Assembly (NCBI GenBank): GCA_910588955.1
Contig: CAJURQ010000001.1
Location: forward strand, 310,001-374,000
Reading direction: 5' to 3'
DNA length: 64,000 bases
From: an uncultured Lachnospiraceae bacterium
GTDB taxonomy: Bacteria > Bacillota > Clostridia > Lachnospirales > Lachnospiraceae
In this document: positions 52,765 to 61,971 of the stretch, one piece after another
Layout of the letters: each line of letters opens with the position of its first letter
Numbering within the stretch: the stretch's first letter is position 1
Program-made: the position numbers and the translations under genes
Notes under the pieces: model-generated
Databases searched by the model: none
Seen by the model: only the letters and a program-made list of their open reading frames with translations
Told to the model about the DNA's origin: nothing

Positions 52765-55700
52765 TCACCCGAACAATTTAAGCATACTCTTTCCTTTGAT
52801 CTTAAAGGATACGGTCTTCGTACCGCCGTAATTGCCCTTTCCCTGAATCGTAAGCTTCGCGGTGCCCTTATTTATATTGTTGGTATAGCTTATAATCTCA
52901 TATTCCCCAGATGACACGGGCATACCGTTCATTAATACCGAAATATCCTTCGCTTTCGGTTCGATCGCTTTTCCCGTATAAGTCTGTGTAGGTACTGTTA
53001 CCTTGGCTTTGGCAATATCCGCCCTTGTGATAGAGTAGACGCCCTCCGCCGAACCCGTATAGTTACTGCCGGCGGCGTTTACCTTCACCTTAATCTTGGT
53101 GCCGTAAGGAATGATATCCCCGGGATCTACCGCATCTCCGACTTCCCTGTCCTTACCGTCAGCCGTAATAATCTTCTGATCTTTCGGTAATACCGAATAC
53201 GTGTAAGTGACATTCTTGTCATAATCTTTCCCGGCAGAGAGCTGTTTGCCGTTGGTGTCGTACACGCGAACCGTTGTTTTATAAATATTAGCCTTTTCCT
53301 GATATACTTTATCCGCGGGCTTCACCGTCATATTGGACAAATCCTGTATGGTTACCAGATAGCCCTTCACAACGCTCCCCGTAAAGTTGCCCTTACCTTT
53401 GACAGTCATGGTCGCCGCTTTTCCCGCCGCATTATTGTTCTTGTAGGATAAGGTGTAGTCCGTTCCCTCCGTCAATACCTTTCCGTCAAATTTGACAACC
53501 GGCTTCTGGGCGCTGCCGCCTTTCATATAAGGATAAGAATCCGCCGTCTGAATATTTAACTTCTTATTCAAATCCATCTGCAGATCATAAGCGGTGATCT
53601 TAAAGGTCTTTTTCTGTGTGCCGCGATAAGCGTTGATTCCCTCAAACACAGCCGTCGCCGTTCCGGCTTTCACATTGTTCTGATAAGTTACCTTATAATC
53701 CTTATCTTTCACAAGCGGGAGCGTCTGCGTCACGCCATTCGCCTTCACGGATACGGTCACATCATAGTCCGATGCCGTGATTTCCTTTCCCGTATACATC
53801 GTTCCGGACTTGAACTGCATGGCTATCTTCGCCTTGTTCATCAGCGCCGCTTCCTTAATAGGGAAGTTCACCCGCTTCATACCGGCAAATCTGCCCGCGC
53901 CTTTAATGATGACAGAGGCTGTTCCGACCTCAATATTGTCCTCATAGGAAAGTGTGTACTCTCTGCCTTCCTCAAGCACAGTCTTCCCGCTCTTCACCGT
54001 CGGTTTCGGCGTAATCGCCGCCCCGGTATAAGTCTGTGCCGCAATCTTGCTGACTGTCAGCTTCGCTACCGGCATTGCATTGGTAATCGTAAACTTGATC
54101 TTCCTCTCACCGGTATAATTTCCTGCTCCGGTCAGCGTAACCGAGTAATCGCCCGCCGCCGTCTGCGTAAATTCCTCGAAAGTATAGTCCTTTTTAGCCG
54201 CAAGCTTTTTTCCGTTCCAATTAACTACCGGAACCGGCTTCTGCGCCTTATTGTTGAAAGCCACCGTGAGATCGTCGGCTTTTACATCCGCATCCCCGAT
54301 ATTCTTGGGTGCGATCGTGAAAGTCTTTAACAGCTTTCCTTCGTAATTGCCCTTTCCGGTGATCGTGATGGTCGGCGCTTTGGTCGGATGATCCTTATCC
54401 GCGGCGTTGGTATTGTTCTTGTAGGATATGGTATAATCCTTCTTCTCTTCCAGCCGTTTTTTATAGTCGTAAACTCTTACTTCCGGCTTGATCGCCTTGC
54501 CCGTATAGACATACCCTCTCACATCCGTAACCCAGAGTTCATCGGGAATCGGCAGTTTGTTGCCGTTATCATCCTTAGGTACATCTTCATCCGGCACCTG
54601 CGGGTTGTCGGGATTATCCGGGTCGTCCGGATCGTCCGGTTTTATTGTTTTATCCAGATAATAGGTAACGCGAAGTTCCGGGCTGTCATTCTTTCCTTCA
54701 ACCTTTGTAACCGCCCGAATCGTCATCGTGCTCCTGATTTCAATGGGTTTCGTATATTTTCTGCTGGTTACGGAATACACCGGATTATCCGCCTGTACCG
54801 TATAATAAATTTCCCCGTTCTCTTCTGTGGTGGAAAGCTGTACTCTCGTTCCCGGAGCAACCTGTCCGGACATAACATCCGCTATGGGGCTCAATGCCTG
54901 ACCTTCACACGCTTCACGCACGCTTACGCTGACCGTCACAGTCAGTGATGTGTCCGCATCCGCATATACCAATTCAGGCAGCGTTACCGTGCCTTCCATT
55001 TTAAAAGTCTGCGCTACTTTAGCATTGCGGTTGTATGATGTGCCCTGCGCCGTTTTCGTGGCATTCCATACGATATCTGCCCTGTCCTCGATGTCTTCCC
55101 CTGCATCCGTTCCTAGCGCCGGCGCTTTACCGCCTCTATACAGATAAATGGCTGCCTTTTTGGGCAGATAACTCCCCGCTATCTCCTCCAAAGTCGTCCC
55201 GTTGGGGATATTCGTAACCGCTTTCAGTTCGCCTTCTATTTTGTGAAGCTGCCCTTTTACGGTCAGTTTGGCATTGTTCCACGTAATCTCATAATCAGGC
55301 CATTCGGACTCCACAAGACCCGACAACTCCAAGTCATAAATGCCGGATACATCAGCCTCCACATCCTGCCCGGGCACAACCGTCAGCTTTTCCGCAAATT
55401 TTTCTTTGTCGGCATCGAGCGCCCCATCTATTGTATATTGATTCTCAAAACGACCTGGCAGGGCGGTTCCCGCCTCCAGCCTGCCGTCTCCCACGTACAT
55501 TTCCTGTCCGTTTACAGTAATTGTCAGCTTTTTTCTCTTAATTGTAAAAGGATATTTCCATTCATTCCCCACATAATTATACGGTTCCTGCCTGATAAGT
55601 TTTACATGCAGTACATATTCTCCCGCCTTATCAGGCATACCTGCCGACGGATCATCCGGATCGATCGTCTGAGAATAATCCTGATGACCGTCCGTGCTGT

Positions 55701-57732
55701 AGACAGTCGTTCCCGTTATCGCGAATGTCAGCTTCGCCTTCTCTGTAATGTCCACACCGCCGTCCGTCAACAATTTCGCGTTTGCAATCTGACCAGACAG
55801 ATTAACCGGGTTGCCGTCATATTCTTTATCCGTTATGCCCGTCATGCCACCCAGCTGCATCTCATTTTTCTGAAGAGCCGTGACATAGAATCCCTCCTCA
55901 AAGAGAGCATCGCCGTCATACTCATATATATCCTTGTCAGCCTCCGAAAAAATTTCCAGCGTATACCGTCCCACGTCAACAGGTGCAACCTTTTCATAAC
56001 GTTTCACAATTTCCGTAATCGGAACATGCTGTTCCTGCTTAATATAATCCGGAAGTGTATCGCCGCTATCCGGGTCCTGTTCCTTCTCCGCCTCCCGTTT
56101 TCTCGTCTCATCCGTCACCTGAATCGTATAGAGAAAAGAACCGTCGCTCTCATCGGTCGCGTAACCGCTTATGCTGTGCGGTTTACTGTCATACGTTTTA
56201 TCCTTCACCTTGATGGACGTAAAATCAGCTTCAAATTCCTTTCTTCCTTCCACCGTCAATGTTCCATTTACGCTGTTCAATGCATAATTGCTATCTTTTA
56301 TCGTCACGCCATCCGGTATGATGTCATAGGTGCCCGCTCGGGCAGACGATATGTTTTCTTCGCTGTACTTCAGGGAAAGTGTGCCGTCCAATACTGCAGC
56401 CTGCGTATCGCCCTTCAAAAGACCGGTCACCTGAATATCATCCTTCAAAGAGTCTGCCTCCGGTACGCTCTCTCCAGCCGCAACCTTTTTCGATGGCGCG
56501 GTTATGGTAATCACCTTCTGCTTAATCGTAAATGAAAAAGTATCAGCGCCCTCACGAATGGCATATTTTTTCGCATCCGCCCCACCCAAAGTAAAAGTCA
56601 GCTCATAATCACCTGCCTGCGTCGGTGCATCAGCAGATTGATACGAAACGCCTCCTTTGGTGGTTCCGGTGTACGATGGCACTGCCGTAACATTGGTAAC
56701 TGCAGCAGTTCCTCCGGAAACCCGCACCACCGCCTTGTCTCCATGGGGCCATTGTGACTTGTCATAAGTGGTATCCAGCTCCGAGGGCATCCCGGCAATG
56801 ATTACCGGCTCCGGTTTTTTCTCCGTCCCGTCATAGGTATAGCCATTTTGTGGTATTGAGAGCATGATATCTGCATACCGTCCCAAATCACAGGTCACAG
56901 TCAGTTCAGCGCTGATATCGCTGCGCGACTGATACTTAGTGGTAGTAGGTGTAAAATTCGCCAGATATGTCTGTCGTCCTACCTTATCCAGCTGCTGTGC
57001 ATCATTCTTCCATGTCCAAGTGCCCTCAGTATTTGAAGGCAGCGTAATCTCAGAAAGGGTCTGCCTATATTGGGCAGTCAGCTTTGGCGCTTCAATCACG
57101 AGAATGTCGAAATTTTCCGACTGTTCACCATATGAGATGGTCATCTGTCCGACACCCACATCGTTAGAATTAAACGCAACCTCCGCATTTTTTATATCAA
57201 CCTGTACATTTTTGCCATCCGCTGTCGTATAGCTAATCGTGGCACCTGCAATATCAACGCTTTCGCCCTTGAGATAAGTTGTCTTCGTGGGACCTTTAAA
57301 CACATATGTTATTGGATCTGCCTGCGGCGCAACTGCATCATCCAGCGCCGCTTCCTCTTCTATTTTTTCTATTTCTTCTGTCTCTTCTACTTCTACTTCT
57401 TCTATCTCCTCTGTTTCCTCTATCTCTTCAATATCTTCCTCCCCATCCGCTTCACCCGGCTTCGACGGAGTTATCGCATCCTGCTTGACGTCCTCTTTGT
57501 TGTCTTGAGGCAGACTGTCATCCTGCTTTTCCGGTATATCAGGCTCTTCCTCAGACACGGTCTGGGGTTGACCGGCTTCCGGCTTTTCTTCTGTATCCAT
57601 CAGCATCTCACTCTCCTTTGCCGATACATACAACTGTCCCTGGGGCATACAGGTAAACATCACCGCTGCCGCCATAAACGCTGAACCAACTCGATAAAGC
57701 CTGCTCTTTTTTAGATTCCTCATCCTGCTCAT
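52765..57732 (-). CDS. Secreted modular surface protein with Ig-like and MBG-type repeats
   Basis: About 1655 residues. A signal peptide (1-37) is followed by an extremely acidic region (about 65-135: repeated EETEEIEEVE), a group-3 bacterial Ig-like domain (about 140-210), MBG-like modules (about 280-900), a chitobiase-like module (about 985-1065) and seven related C-terminal repeats (1080-1655; consensus YTGKAIxPx...DYTLSYxNN...GKGNYxG). It lacks a sortase signal and ends KSMLKLFG, so attachment must be non-covalent or by another partner. Start is ATG 57732 (ATG 57723 is also possible). Confidence 0.82.
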   Translation of the reverse strand: MSRMRNLKKSRLYRVGSAFMAAAVMFTCMPQGQLYVSAKESEMLMDTEEKPEAGQPQTVSEEEPDIPEKQDDSLPQDNKEDVKQDAITPSKPGEADGEEDIEEIEETEEIEEVEVEETEEIEKIEEEAALDDAVAPQADPITYVFKGPTKTTYLKGESVDIAGATISYTTADGKNVQVDIKNAEVAFNSNDVGVGQMTISYGEQSENFDILVIEAPKLTAQYRQTLSEITLPSNTEGTWTWKNDAQQLDKVGRQTYLANFTPTTTKYQSRSDISAELTVTCDLGRYADIMLSIPQNGYTYDGTEKKPEPVIIAGMPSELDTTYDKSQWPHGDKAVVRVSGGTAAVTNVTAVPSYTGTTKGGVSYQSADAPTQAGDYELTFTLGGADAKKYAIREGADTFSFTIKQKVITITAPSKKVAAGESVPEADSLKDDIQVTGLLKGDTQAAVLDGTLSLKYSEENISSARAGTYDIIPDGVTIKDSNYALNSVNGTLTVEGRKEFEADFTSIKVKDKTYDSKPHSISGYATDESDGSFLYTIQVTDETRKREAEKEQDPDSGDTLPDYIKQEQHVPITEIVKRYEKVAPVDVGRYTLEIFSEADKDIYEYDGDALFEEGFYVTALQKNEMQLGGMTGITDKEYDGNPVNLSGQIANAKLLTDGGVDITEKAKLTFAITGTTVYSTDGHQDYSQTIDPDDPSAGMPDKAGEYVLHVKLIRQEPYNYVGNEWKYPFTIKRKKLTITVNGQEMYVGDGRLEAGTALPGRFENQYTIDGALDADKEKFAEKLTVVPGQDVEADVSGIYDLELSGLVESEWPDYEITWNNAKLTVKGQLHKIEGELKAVTNIPNGTTLEEIAGSYLPKKAAIYLYRGGKAPALGTDAGEDIEDRADIVWNATKTAQGTSYNRNAKVAQTFKMEGTVTLPELVYADADTSLTVTVSVSVREACEGQALSPIADVMSGQVAPGTRVQLSTTEENGEIYYTVQADNPVYSVTSRKYTKPIEIRSTMTIRAVTKVEGKNDSPELRVTYYLDKTIKPDDPDDPDNPDNPQVPDEDVPKDDNGNKLPIPDELWVTDVRGYVYTGKAIKPEVRVYDYKKRLEEKKDYTISYKNNTNAADKDHPTKAPTITITGKGNYEGKLLKTFTIAPKNIGDADVKADDLTVAFNNKAQKPVPVVNWNGKKLAAKKDYTFEEFTQTAAGDYSVTLTGAGNYTGERKIKFTITNAMPVAKLTVSKIAAQTYTGAAITPKPTVKSGKTVLEEGREYTLSYEDNIEVGTASVIIKGAGRFAGMKRVNFPIKEAALMNKAKIAMQFKSGTMYTGKEITASDYDVTVSVKANGVTQTLPLVKDKDYKVTYQNNVKAGTATAVFEGINAYRGTQKKTFKITAYDLQMDLNKKLNIQTADSYPYMKGGSAQKPVVKFDGKVLTEGTDYTLSYKNNNAAGKAATMTVKGKGNFTGSVVKGYLVTIQDLSNMTVKPADKVYQEKANIYKTTVRVYDTNGKQLSAGKDYDKNVTYTYSVLPKDQKIITADGKDREVGDAVDPGDIIPYGTKIKVKVNAAGSNYTGSAEGVYSITRADIAKAKVTVPTQTYTGKAIEPKAKDISVLMNGMPVSSGEYEIISYTNNINKGTAKLTIQGKGNYGGTKTVSFKIKGKSMLKLFG

Positions 57733-57826
57733 CCTTCTTTCTTCCCCTAATTCTATTATATGACAACAAATCCCTTGTAATCCCGTCCAACATCCGACAA
57801 AGCACAGTCGGACATAATCTTTGAAT

Positions 57827-57855
57827 ATTTTAGCACAATTCTTCCGTTTTTTCAA
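57827..57855 (-). promoter_or_regulatory. Promoter of the 1655-aa surface protein gene
   Basis: On the minus strand TTGAAA (57855-57850) is followed after 17 nt by TAAAAT (57832-57827). The leader of about 90 nt holds a TCCGAC/GTCGGA hairpin. Confidence 0.55.
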
Positions 57856-57866
57856 TATTGTGCCCG

Positions 57867-57905
57867 CAAAAAAAGACCCCTCATCTTTCCGACAACGGGT
57901 CTTCT
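57867..57905 (-). terminator. Terminator of the ATPase cassette
   Basis: On the minus strand GACCC pairs with GGGTC, followed by TTTTTTTGCG. It is just after the stop of the 57909-58610 gene and insulates it from the surface locus. Confidence 0.75.
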
Positions 57906-57908
57906 TTC

Positions 57909-58610
57909 TTATAAAGCATGATTACATATAAGCCGATAATAATATTCGCCGTTACTTCTTTCTTTGGAAATTTTCACATCAAACGTAAATTCCACATCCC
58001 TTCCCGAACAGCGGAAACAAACTCTTTTATTTAAAACATTCTTTAACAAATCTCTTGTCAATTGAAGCACCGGCAGTCGTACACCCGCCTTTCTTTTTGC
58101 TAGCATCACCGTCTGTCTTGCGTCATTTTCCATTTCCTTTATCGTTTTATCTAATTTTTCAAATTCTGCCTGAATCCTTCCTGTGTCAAAATTGCGTGTA
58201 ATAACACCTATATTCCCTTTTTGATTCATCGAATTGTCCACCAAAATGTTTAACACGGAATTTTCCAAGTATAAATATGCCGCCCTCCATTGCTCACACA
58301 AATGTATGATCACATCCTGCCCTCCCACATCCTTTTTCACATCATAAAGCCACCAACGGCACATGCCAGCTTCTTCATTTATGATAAATGCTGTGATATC
58401 TATTACCTTTGCATCCTCCTTTGCCACGGTATCCTGACGATATTCTTCCGCAAAATACCCCTTTTCGTTTTCTTGAAGCTGATATTCCACATCCACCACA
58501 TCTCCGACTTCCTGCTCGGAAAATGTAATAATCCTGCTGTCTGTAAACTCGTTCAGTACACCTTTCTGTGGTTCTTTGCCGTTTTTCAGCTTTCTCCCTT
58601 GTATATGCAT
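57909..58610 (-). CDS. Unknown 233-aa protein, partner of the adjacent AAA ATPase
   Basis: I do not recognise a domain. The first half (residues 1-115) appears beta-rich with DVVDVEYQLQENEKGYF and ITAFIINEEAGMCRWWLYDVKKD, the middle is helical (about 120-175: AEFEKLDKTIKEMENDARQTVM) and the end is beta/Cys-containing (VCFRCSGRDVEFTFDV). No membrane segment or nuclease motif is evident. It follows the ATPase by 12 nt with GGAG 7 nt before its ATG, so it is cotranscribed and probably its functional partner. Base composition is lower in GC than the neighbours. Confidence 0.7.
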   Translation of the reverse strand: MHIQGRKLKNGKEPQKGVLNEFTDSRIITFSEQEVGDVVDVEYQLQENEKGYFAEEYRQDTVAKEDAKVIDITAFIINEEAGMCRWWLYDVKKDVGGQDVIIHLCEQWRAAYLYLENSVLNILVDNSMNQKGNIGVITRNFDTGRIQAEFEKLDKTIKEMENDARQTVMLAKRKAGVRLPVLQLTRDLLKNVLNKRVCFRCSGRDVEFTFDVKISKERSNGEYYYRLICNHAL

Positions 58611-58622
58611 CCTTGCACTCCA

Positions 58623-60032
58623 TTATTTTAATATGATACCCGTCTCGTTATATAATTCGTCCAGATTTCGCGTAAACAAATTAAAATCATACCCTATATA
58701 TGGCACTGTCTGAAATTTCAGTTCTTCCACACAACTGCTTCCATCCGCCTGATTGACAAACTGATATACATGAACCTTTGCGTCAAACAATAAATCATCT
58801 ACGCTTAATCCCAGTTCCTTTAGCTTCTGCTCCCGAGTTTCCCTCGAATCTTCCGAAAAGGACAACAGCAATAAATTATTTAATTTGCTTGCCATTGTAT
58901 CACTGTGGGTGCTTACAATCATTCTTCTCCCACTGTTGACCAGTCTGATGATCAGCCGTGCCATCTCCCCCTGTTTCAAGGGGTGGAGACAGGTTTCAAT
59001 CTCATCATAAAAAATATATTTATAATTGTGCACTCCACTCAGCGCTTTTACGATGGGAGTAATCTCATTTACCAGTGACGACGCAAGATAAAGCGGAATA
59101 TCCTCCTTATTCTCTGCCAAGGCATCCGGATGATAATAGATTTCATCACCCACATATTTCACCTGTCCATCAATCAGATGGCGCTCTATAAATTTAAGCA
59201 GCTCTCTATTCCAAGACACTATCTCCGCACGTTGATTGTATCGGAGCAAAAACTGCAGGAAATCATAAACTGGCATCGTCAGCCCGAGCTCATTTTCCGC
59301 TACATCTTCATTCATTTCCTCACCTTCAGCTCCAAAATCAAAGACCCTAATTTCGTTTACAGCCTTTTTGTCTCTTTCCGCAAAAAAATATTTACTTAAA
59401 AGCTGCAATCCTGTTCTCGACGCTGGTAAAAACAACAAATCTTCACTAACAGCATTTATGGTGTTTGCTTCCAAAAGTATCATTTTCCATATTTGACCAG
59501 CTAATATCCTTTTTAAAGATTCCATATCTGGCTGATGACCAAAACCAATATATGCCCTTCTTTTTCGATTATCAGCATTCACATTCATGACATAAATATC
59601 TATCATCATTCTCGAAACTTTTGTAACTATCTCTCCTTTTTCCCCACTCATTTTATCAAATTCGTGGACGCTACTCTCACATACATATTTTTCATTCATA
59701 TTTTCTAAGCGAATATACATTTCACCGATTTCAATGTCTTTATGAAATATCCTTCTAACAATCTTCTTTTTATTTTCCGCCAGATAGTCATTCACCCGCG
59801 TTTCCATGTTTTTAAACCATTCCACGCCATAAATAAGTTCTTTTTCCCCCTGCTCCTCAATCCCTTCCAGCGCAGGTTCCATATTACCCAATTCTATCAG
59901 CACACCATACAGCAACTGCATCATAAAAGTTTTCCCGCTGTTGTTATCACCTACAAACAGGGTAAAATTGCTTAACGTAATCTCTGCGTGTTTTATTTTC
60001 CCAAAATTGGATACCCCAAATAATAATTCCAT
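58623..60032 (-). CDS. OLD/AAA_15-21-type ATPase of a two-gene cassette
   Basis: About 469 residues. Walker A GDNNSGKT is at residues 28-35 in FTLFVGDNNSGKTFMMQLLYG; a long helical insertion follows (about 55-300). Then come ASSLVNEITPIVKAL (signature-like), Walker B YIFYDEIETCLHP and the switch STHSD. This is the SMC/ABC-like ATPase type in many anti-phage systems (such as OLD, PARIS and Septu). No Toprim nuclease domain is visible after the ATPase part; the short C-terminal region (about 405-469) has no assigned fold. I start at ATG 60032 (AAAGGA upstream), not 60053. Confidence 0.85.
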   Translation of the reverse strand: MELLFGVSNFGKIKHAEITLSNFTLFVGDNNSGKTFMMQLLYGVLIELGNMEPALEGIEEQGEKELIYGVEWFKNMETRVNDYLAENKKKIVRRIFHKDIEIGEMYIRLENMNEKYVCESSVHEFDKMSGEKGEIVTKVSRMMIDIYVMNVNADNRKRRAYIGFGHQPDMESLKRILAGQIWKMILLEANTINAVSEDLLFLPASRTGLQLLSKYFFAERDKKAVNEIRVFDFGAEGEEMNEDVAENELGLTMPVYDFLQFLLRYNQRAEIVSWNRELLKFIERHLIDGQVKYVGDEIYYHPDALAENKEDIPLYLASSLVNEITPIVKALSGVHNYKYIFYDEIETCLHPLKQGEMARLIIRLVNSGRRMIVSTHSDTMASKLNNLLLLSFSEDSRETREQKLKELGLSVDDLLFDAKVHVYQFVNQADGSSCVEELKFQTVPYIGYDFNLFTRNLDELYNETGIILK

Positions 60033-60172
60033 CGAAGTTCCTTTCTCATCCACTCACATTTTCTATAGCTTTATACTATCATTTTTCCAAGAAATTATAT
60101 TCCTCATTCTCTACAGATACTGTAACGCAAAACAGCAGAACTGTCCACCCCTTTTCAGATTCATTTTGCGCG

Positions 60173-61120
60173 TTATTCCGTCGCCCTCCCCAGAATCTCC
60201 CCCACATGATTCTGCAGAAAATTATCCTGCCTGCCGGACAGCCCCATCTCGTTAAGCGTCTGCACAAGCACATTGCAGACCGCCTCGATTATGAGCACCC
60301 TGCCGTCGTCCGTGTTCAGATGGTACAGATAATCCGTAGGTGCCGCGCCCTCCCATGCCGCCGCCGGGTCGGGAATCTGGTAGAGCAGCGCAAGCATATC
60401 CCCGATTTCGCTGCCGACGGCAAGCTCCTTCATCCCACGATGCATCCACTTGTAGAAGGGAGCGTACTTTTTATTTAACAGATAGACAACCTGCATCGTC
60501 TCTTTCACAAACTCCGTCAAAGCAAGCTCCGCCGCGACGCGCTCCCCCCTCTTCATGGCGCGGGCGTAGTTGTACTGCCCTGCCTGTGCCGCCCTCGCTA
60601 TGCTCTCCGCCAGCTTTTTCAGCCACACTTCACGGGGATAGTAGGAAAGAAGCCCTTCCCGCATTTCGGTAAACTTCCCGCAGGGGTCTTCAAACACCGC
60701 GCCGTTTGTTGCCGTGGCGAGGGCGGCTTCCGGGATCGCAAACCACTCCGCCGCCGTCCCCGGCACGCTGCCCCTCCCGAGAATTTCCAGATAAAAGTCT
60801 TCCAGACAGAGCGCGCCCACGCGTCCTTTTCCCTGTTCTTCCTCCACGCGCGCCGCGCAGCCCATAAATTCCTTTGGCAGCGCGTCATAAGCCGCCTGCA
60901 TCCTGCTCCCGTACTTTGCGTAAAGATCTCTTGGCAGCCAAACACAGAAAGACGGACCGTAGTCATGATCCGTCGAAACCGCATCGTCAAAACCAAGGCA
61001 CTCGGAGCCGTAGCCCACAAGCCCCGCCGCCGTCTGATCCGCAATATCGGGAAACTGTTCCCGTATCATCTGCCTGCCGAACGCCTCATAATATTTTCGT
61101 GATAATTCCAAACCTTTCAT
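60173..61120 (-). CDS. DUF4037 nucleotidyltransferase-like protein
   Basis: 315 residues. The N-terminal GLVGYGSECLGFDDAVSTDHDYGP region resembles a nucleotidyltransferase GS...DxD motif, and the C-terminal half (about 160-300) is helical with RGERVAAELALTEFV. The family is DUF4037; substrates are not established. ATG overlaps the stop of the TPR gene by 4 nt (ATGA-type), so they are translationally coupled. Confidence 0.8.
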   Translation of the reverse strand: MKGLELSRKYYEAFGRQMIREQFPDIADQTAAGLVGYGSECLGFDDAVSTDHDYGPSFCVWLPRDLYAKYGSRMQAAYDALPKEFMGCAARVEEEQGKGRVGALCLEDFYLEILGRGSVPGTAAEWFAIPEAALATATNGAVFEDPCGKFTEMREGLLSYYPREVWLKKLAESIARAAQAGQYNYARAMKRGERVAAELALTEFVKETMQVVYLLNKKYAPFYKWMHRGMKELAVGSEIGDMLALLYQIPDPAAAWEGAAPTDYLYHLNTDDGRVLIIEAVCNVLVQTLNEMGLSGRQDNFLQNHVGEILGRATE

Positions 61121-61971
61121 AGCCGTCCCATCACTTCCCGCGCCTTATCGGCATATCTCTTCTGCTTTTCCTCGTCTCCCATGCTCCCGCACACGGCGGC
61201 ACAGTTCTCGCAGAGAATGCCGTAGCTCATATTTTCACCGTAGTGTCGTTTCACGTCCTCCAGTGCGCGCTCATAGTAGGACAGGGACTTCTCGTATTCC
61301 CCGTCCCTAAAATATGCCTCTCCCATGCCCGCCAGCGCGCCGCTGTAGTGCTCGTTGATATTCTCTCCGCCCTGCTCAAAAAGGGCGATCGCCCGTGTCA
61401 GGCACTTCTTCGCCTCCTCGTTCTCGGAGAGTTTAAAATAGACCATCGCCAGATTGGTGAGAGTGGTTGCCGTCTGCGCCTCATTGCCCTCCTGTTTCTC
61501 AATGATTGCCAGCGCCTTTTCCGCGCTCTTCGCCGCCTCCTCGTTCTCGCCCGCCTTCTCCAGCATAATACTCATGTTGTTGTAAAGACTCGCCCACCGG
61601 TAATCTTCCGCCGGCAGGAGCCTTTCGTAAATCTGCATCGCCTGCCTGTAGAGCCGCAATGCCTGCGCGTAATCCCCCGCCGCGCTGTAGGCGGTCGCCG
61701 CGTTTAACAGGGTGGTGGCAAAGTGCTCCGTATCTTCCAGTTTCAGCTCCTCCATCAGAAGAAGCACATCCTCCGCCGCCGCATAAGCCTTCTGAAACGC
61801 CGACACACTCCGGTAAAAGCCGATCATCTCATTGCAGATGGAAATATATGCCGCGTAGTCCTCTTCCTCCTTCGCCTGCGCTAGAGAAGCGGTCAGAAAC
61901 CCGTCGACTTTCTCCACCTGATTTTTGTCAAAATACGAATCCAATTCCTCAAAAAATGCGTCAATATTCAT
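61117..61971 (-). CDS. Tetratricopeptide-repeat protein
   Basis: 284 residues of helical repeats: AYSAAGDYAQALRLYRQAMQIY, NMSIMLEKAGENEEAAKSAEKAL, NLAMVYFKLSENEEAKKCLTRAI and GEAYFRDGEYEKSLSYYERAL are spaced about 40 residues apart. No catalytic motif; likely a scaffold for the adjacent DUF4037 protein with which it is coupled. Its ATG overlaps the MATE stop codon (ATGA). Confidence 0.88.
   Translation of the reverse strand: MNIDAFFEELDSYFDKNQVEKVDGFLTASLAQAKEEEDYAAYISICNEMIGFYRSVSAFQKAYAAAEDVLLLMEELKLEDTEHFATTLLNAATAYSAAGDYAQALRLYRQAMQIYERLLPAEDYRWASLYNNMSIMLEKAGENEEAAKSAEKALAIIEKQEGNEAQTATTLTNLAMVYFKLSENEEAKKCLTRAIALFEQGGENINEHYSGALAGMGEAYFRDGEYEKSLSYYERALEDVKRHYGENMSYGILCENCAAVCGSMGDEEKQKRYADKAREVMGRL

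Noticed and set aside
55243..56535. 430-codon plus-strand frame opposite the surface protein gene
   Set aside because: Antisense to repeat-coding DNA, Ile/Arg/Leu-biased product without domains.
57909..60032. PARIS, Septu or Gabija assignment for the ATPase cassette
   Set aside because: The partner shows no Toprim, HNH or helicase motif, and the ATPase itself has no fused Toprim domain, so only a general defence-like label is justified.
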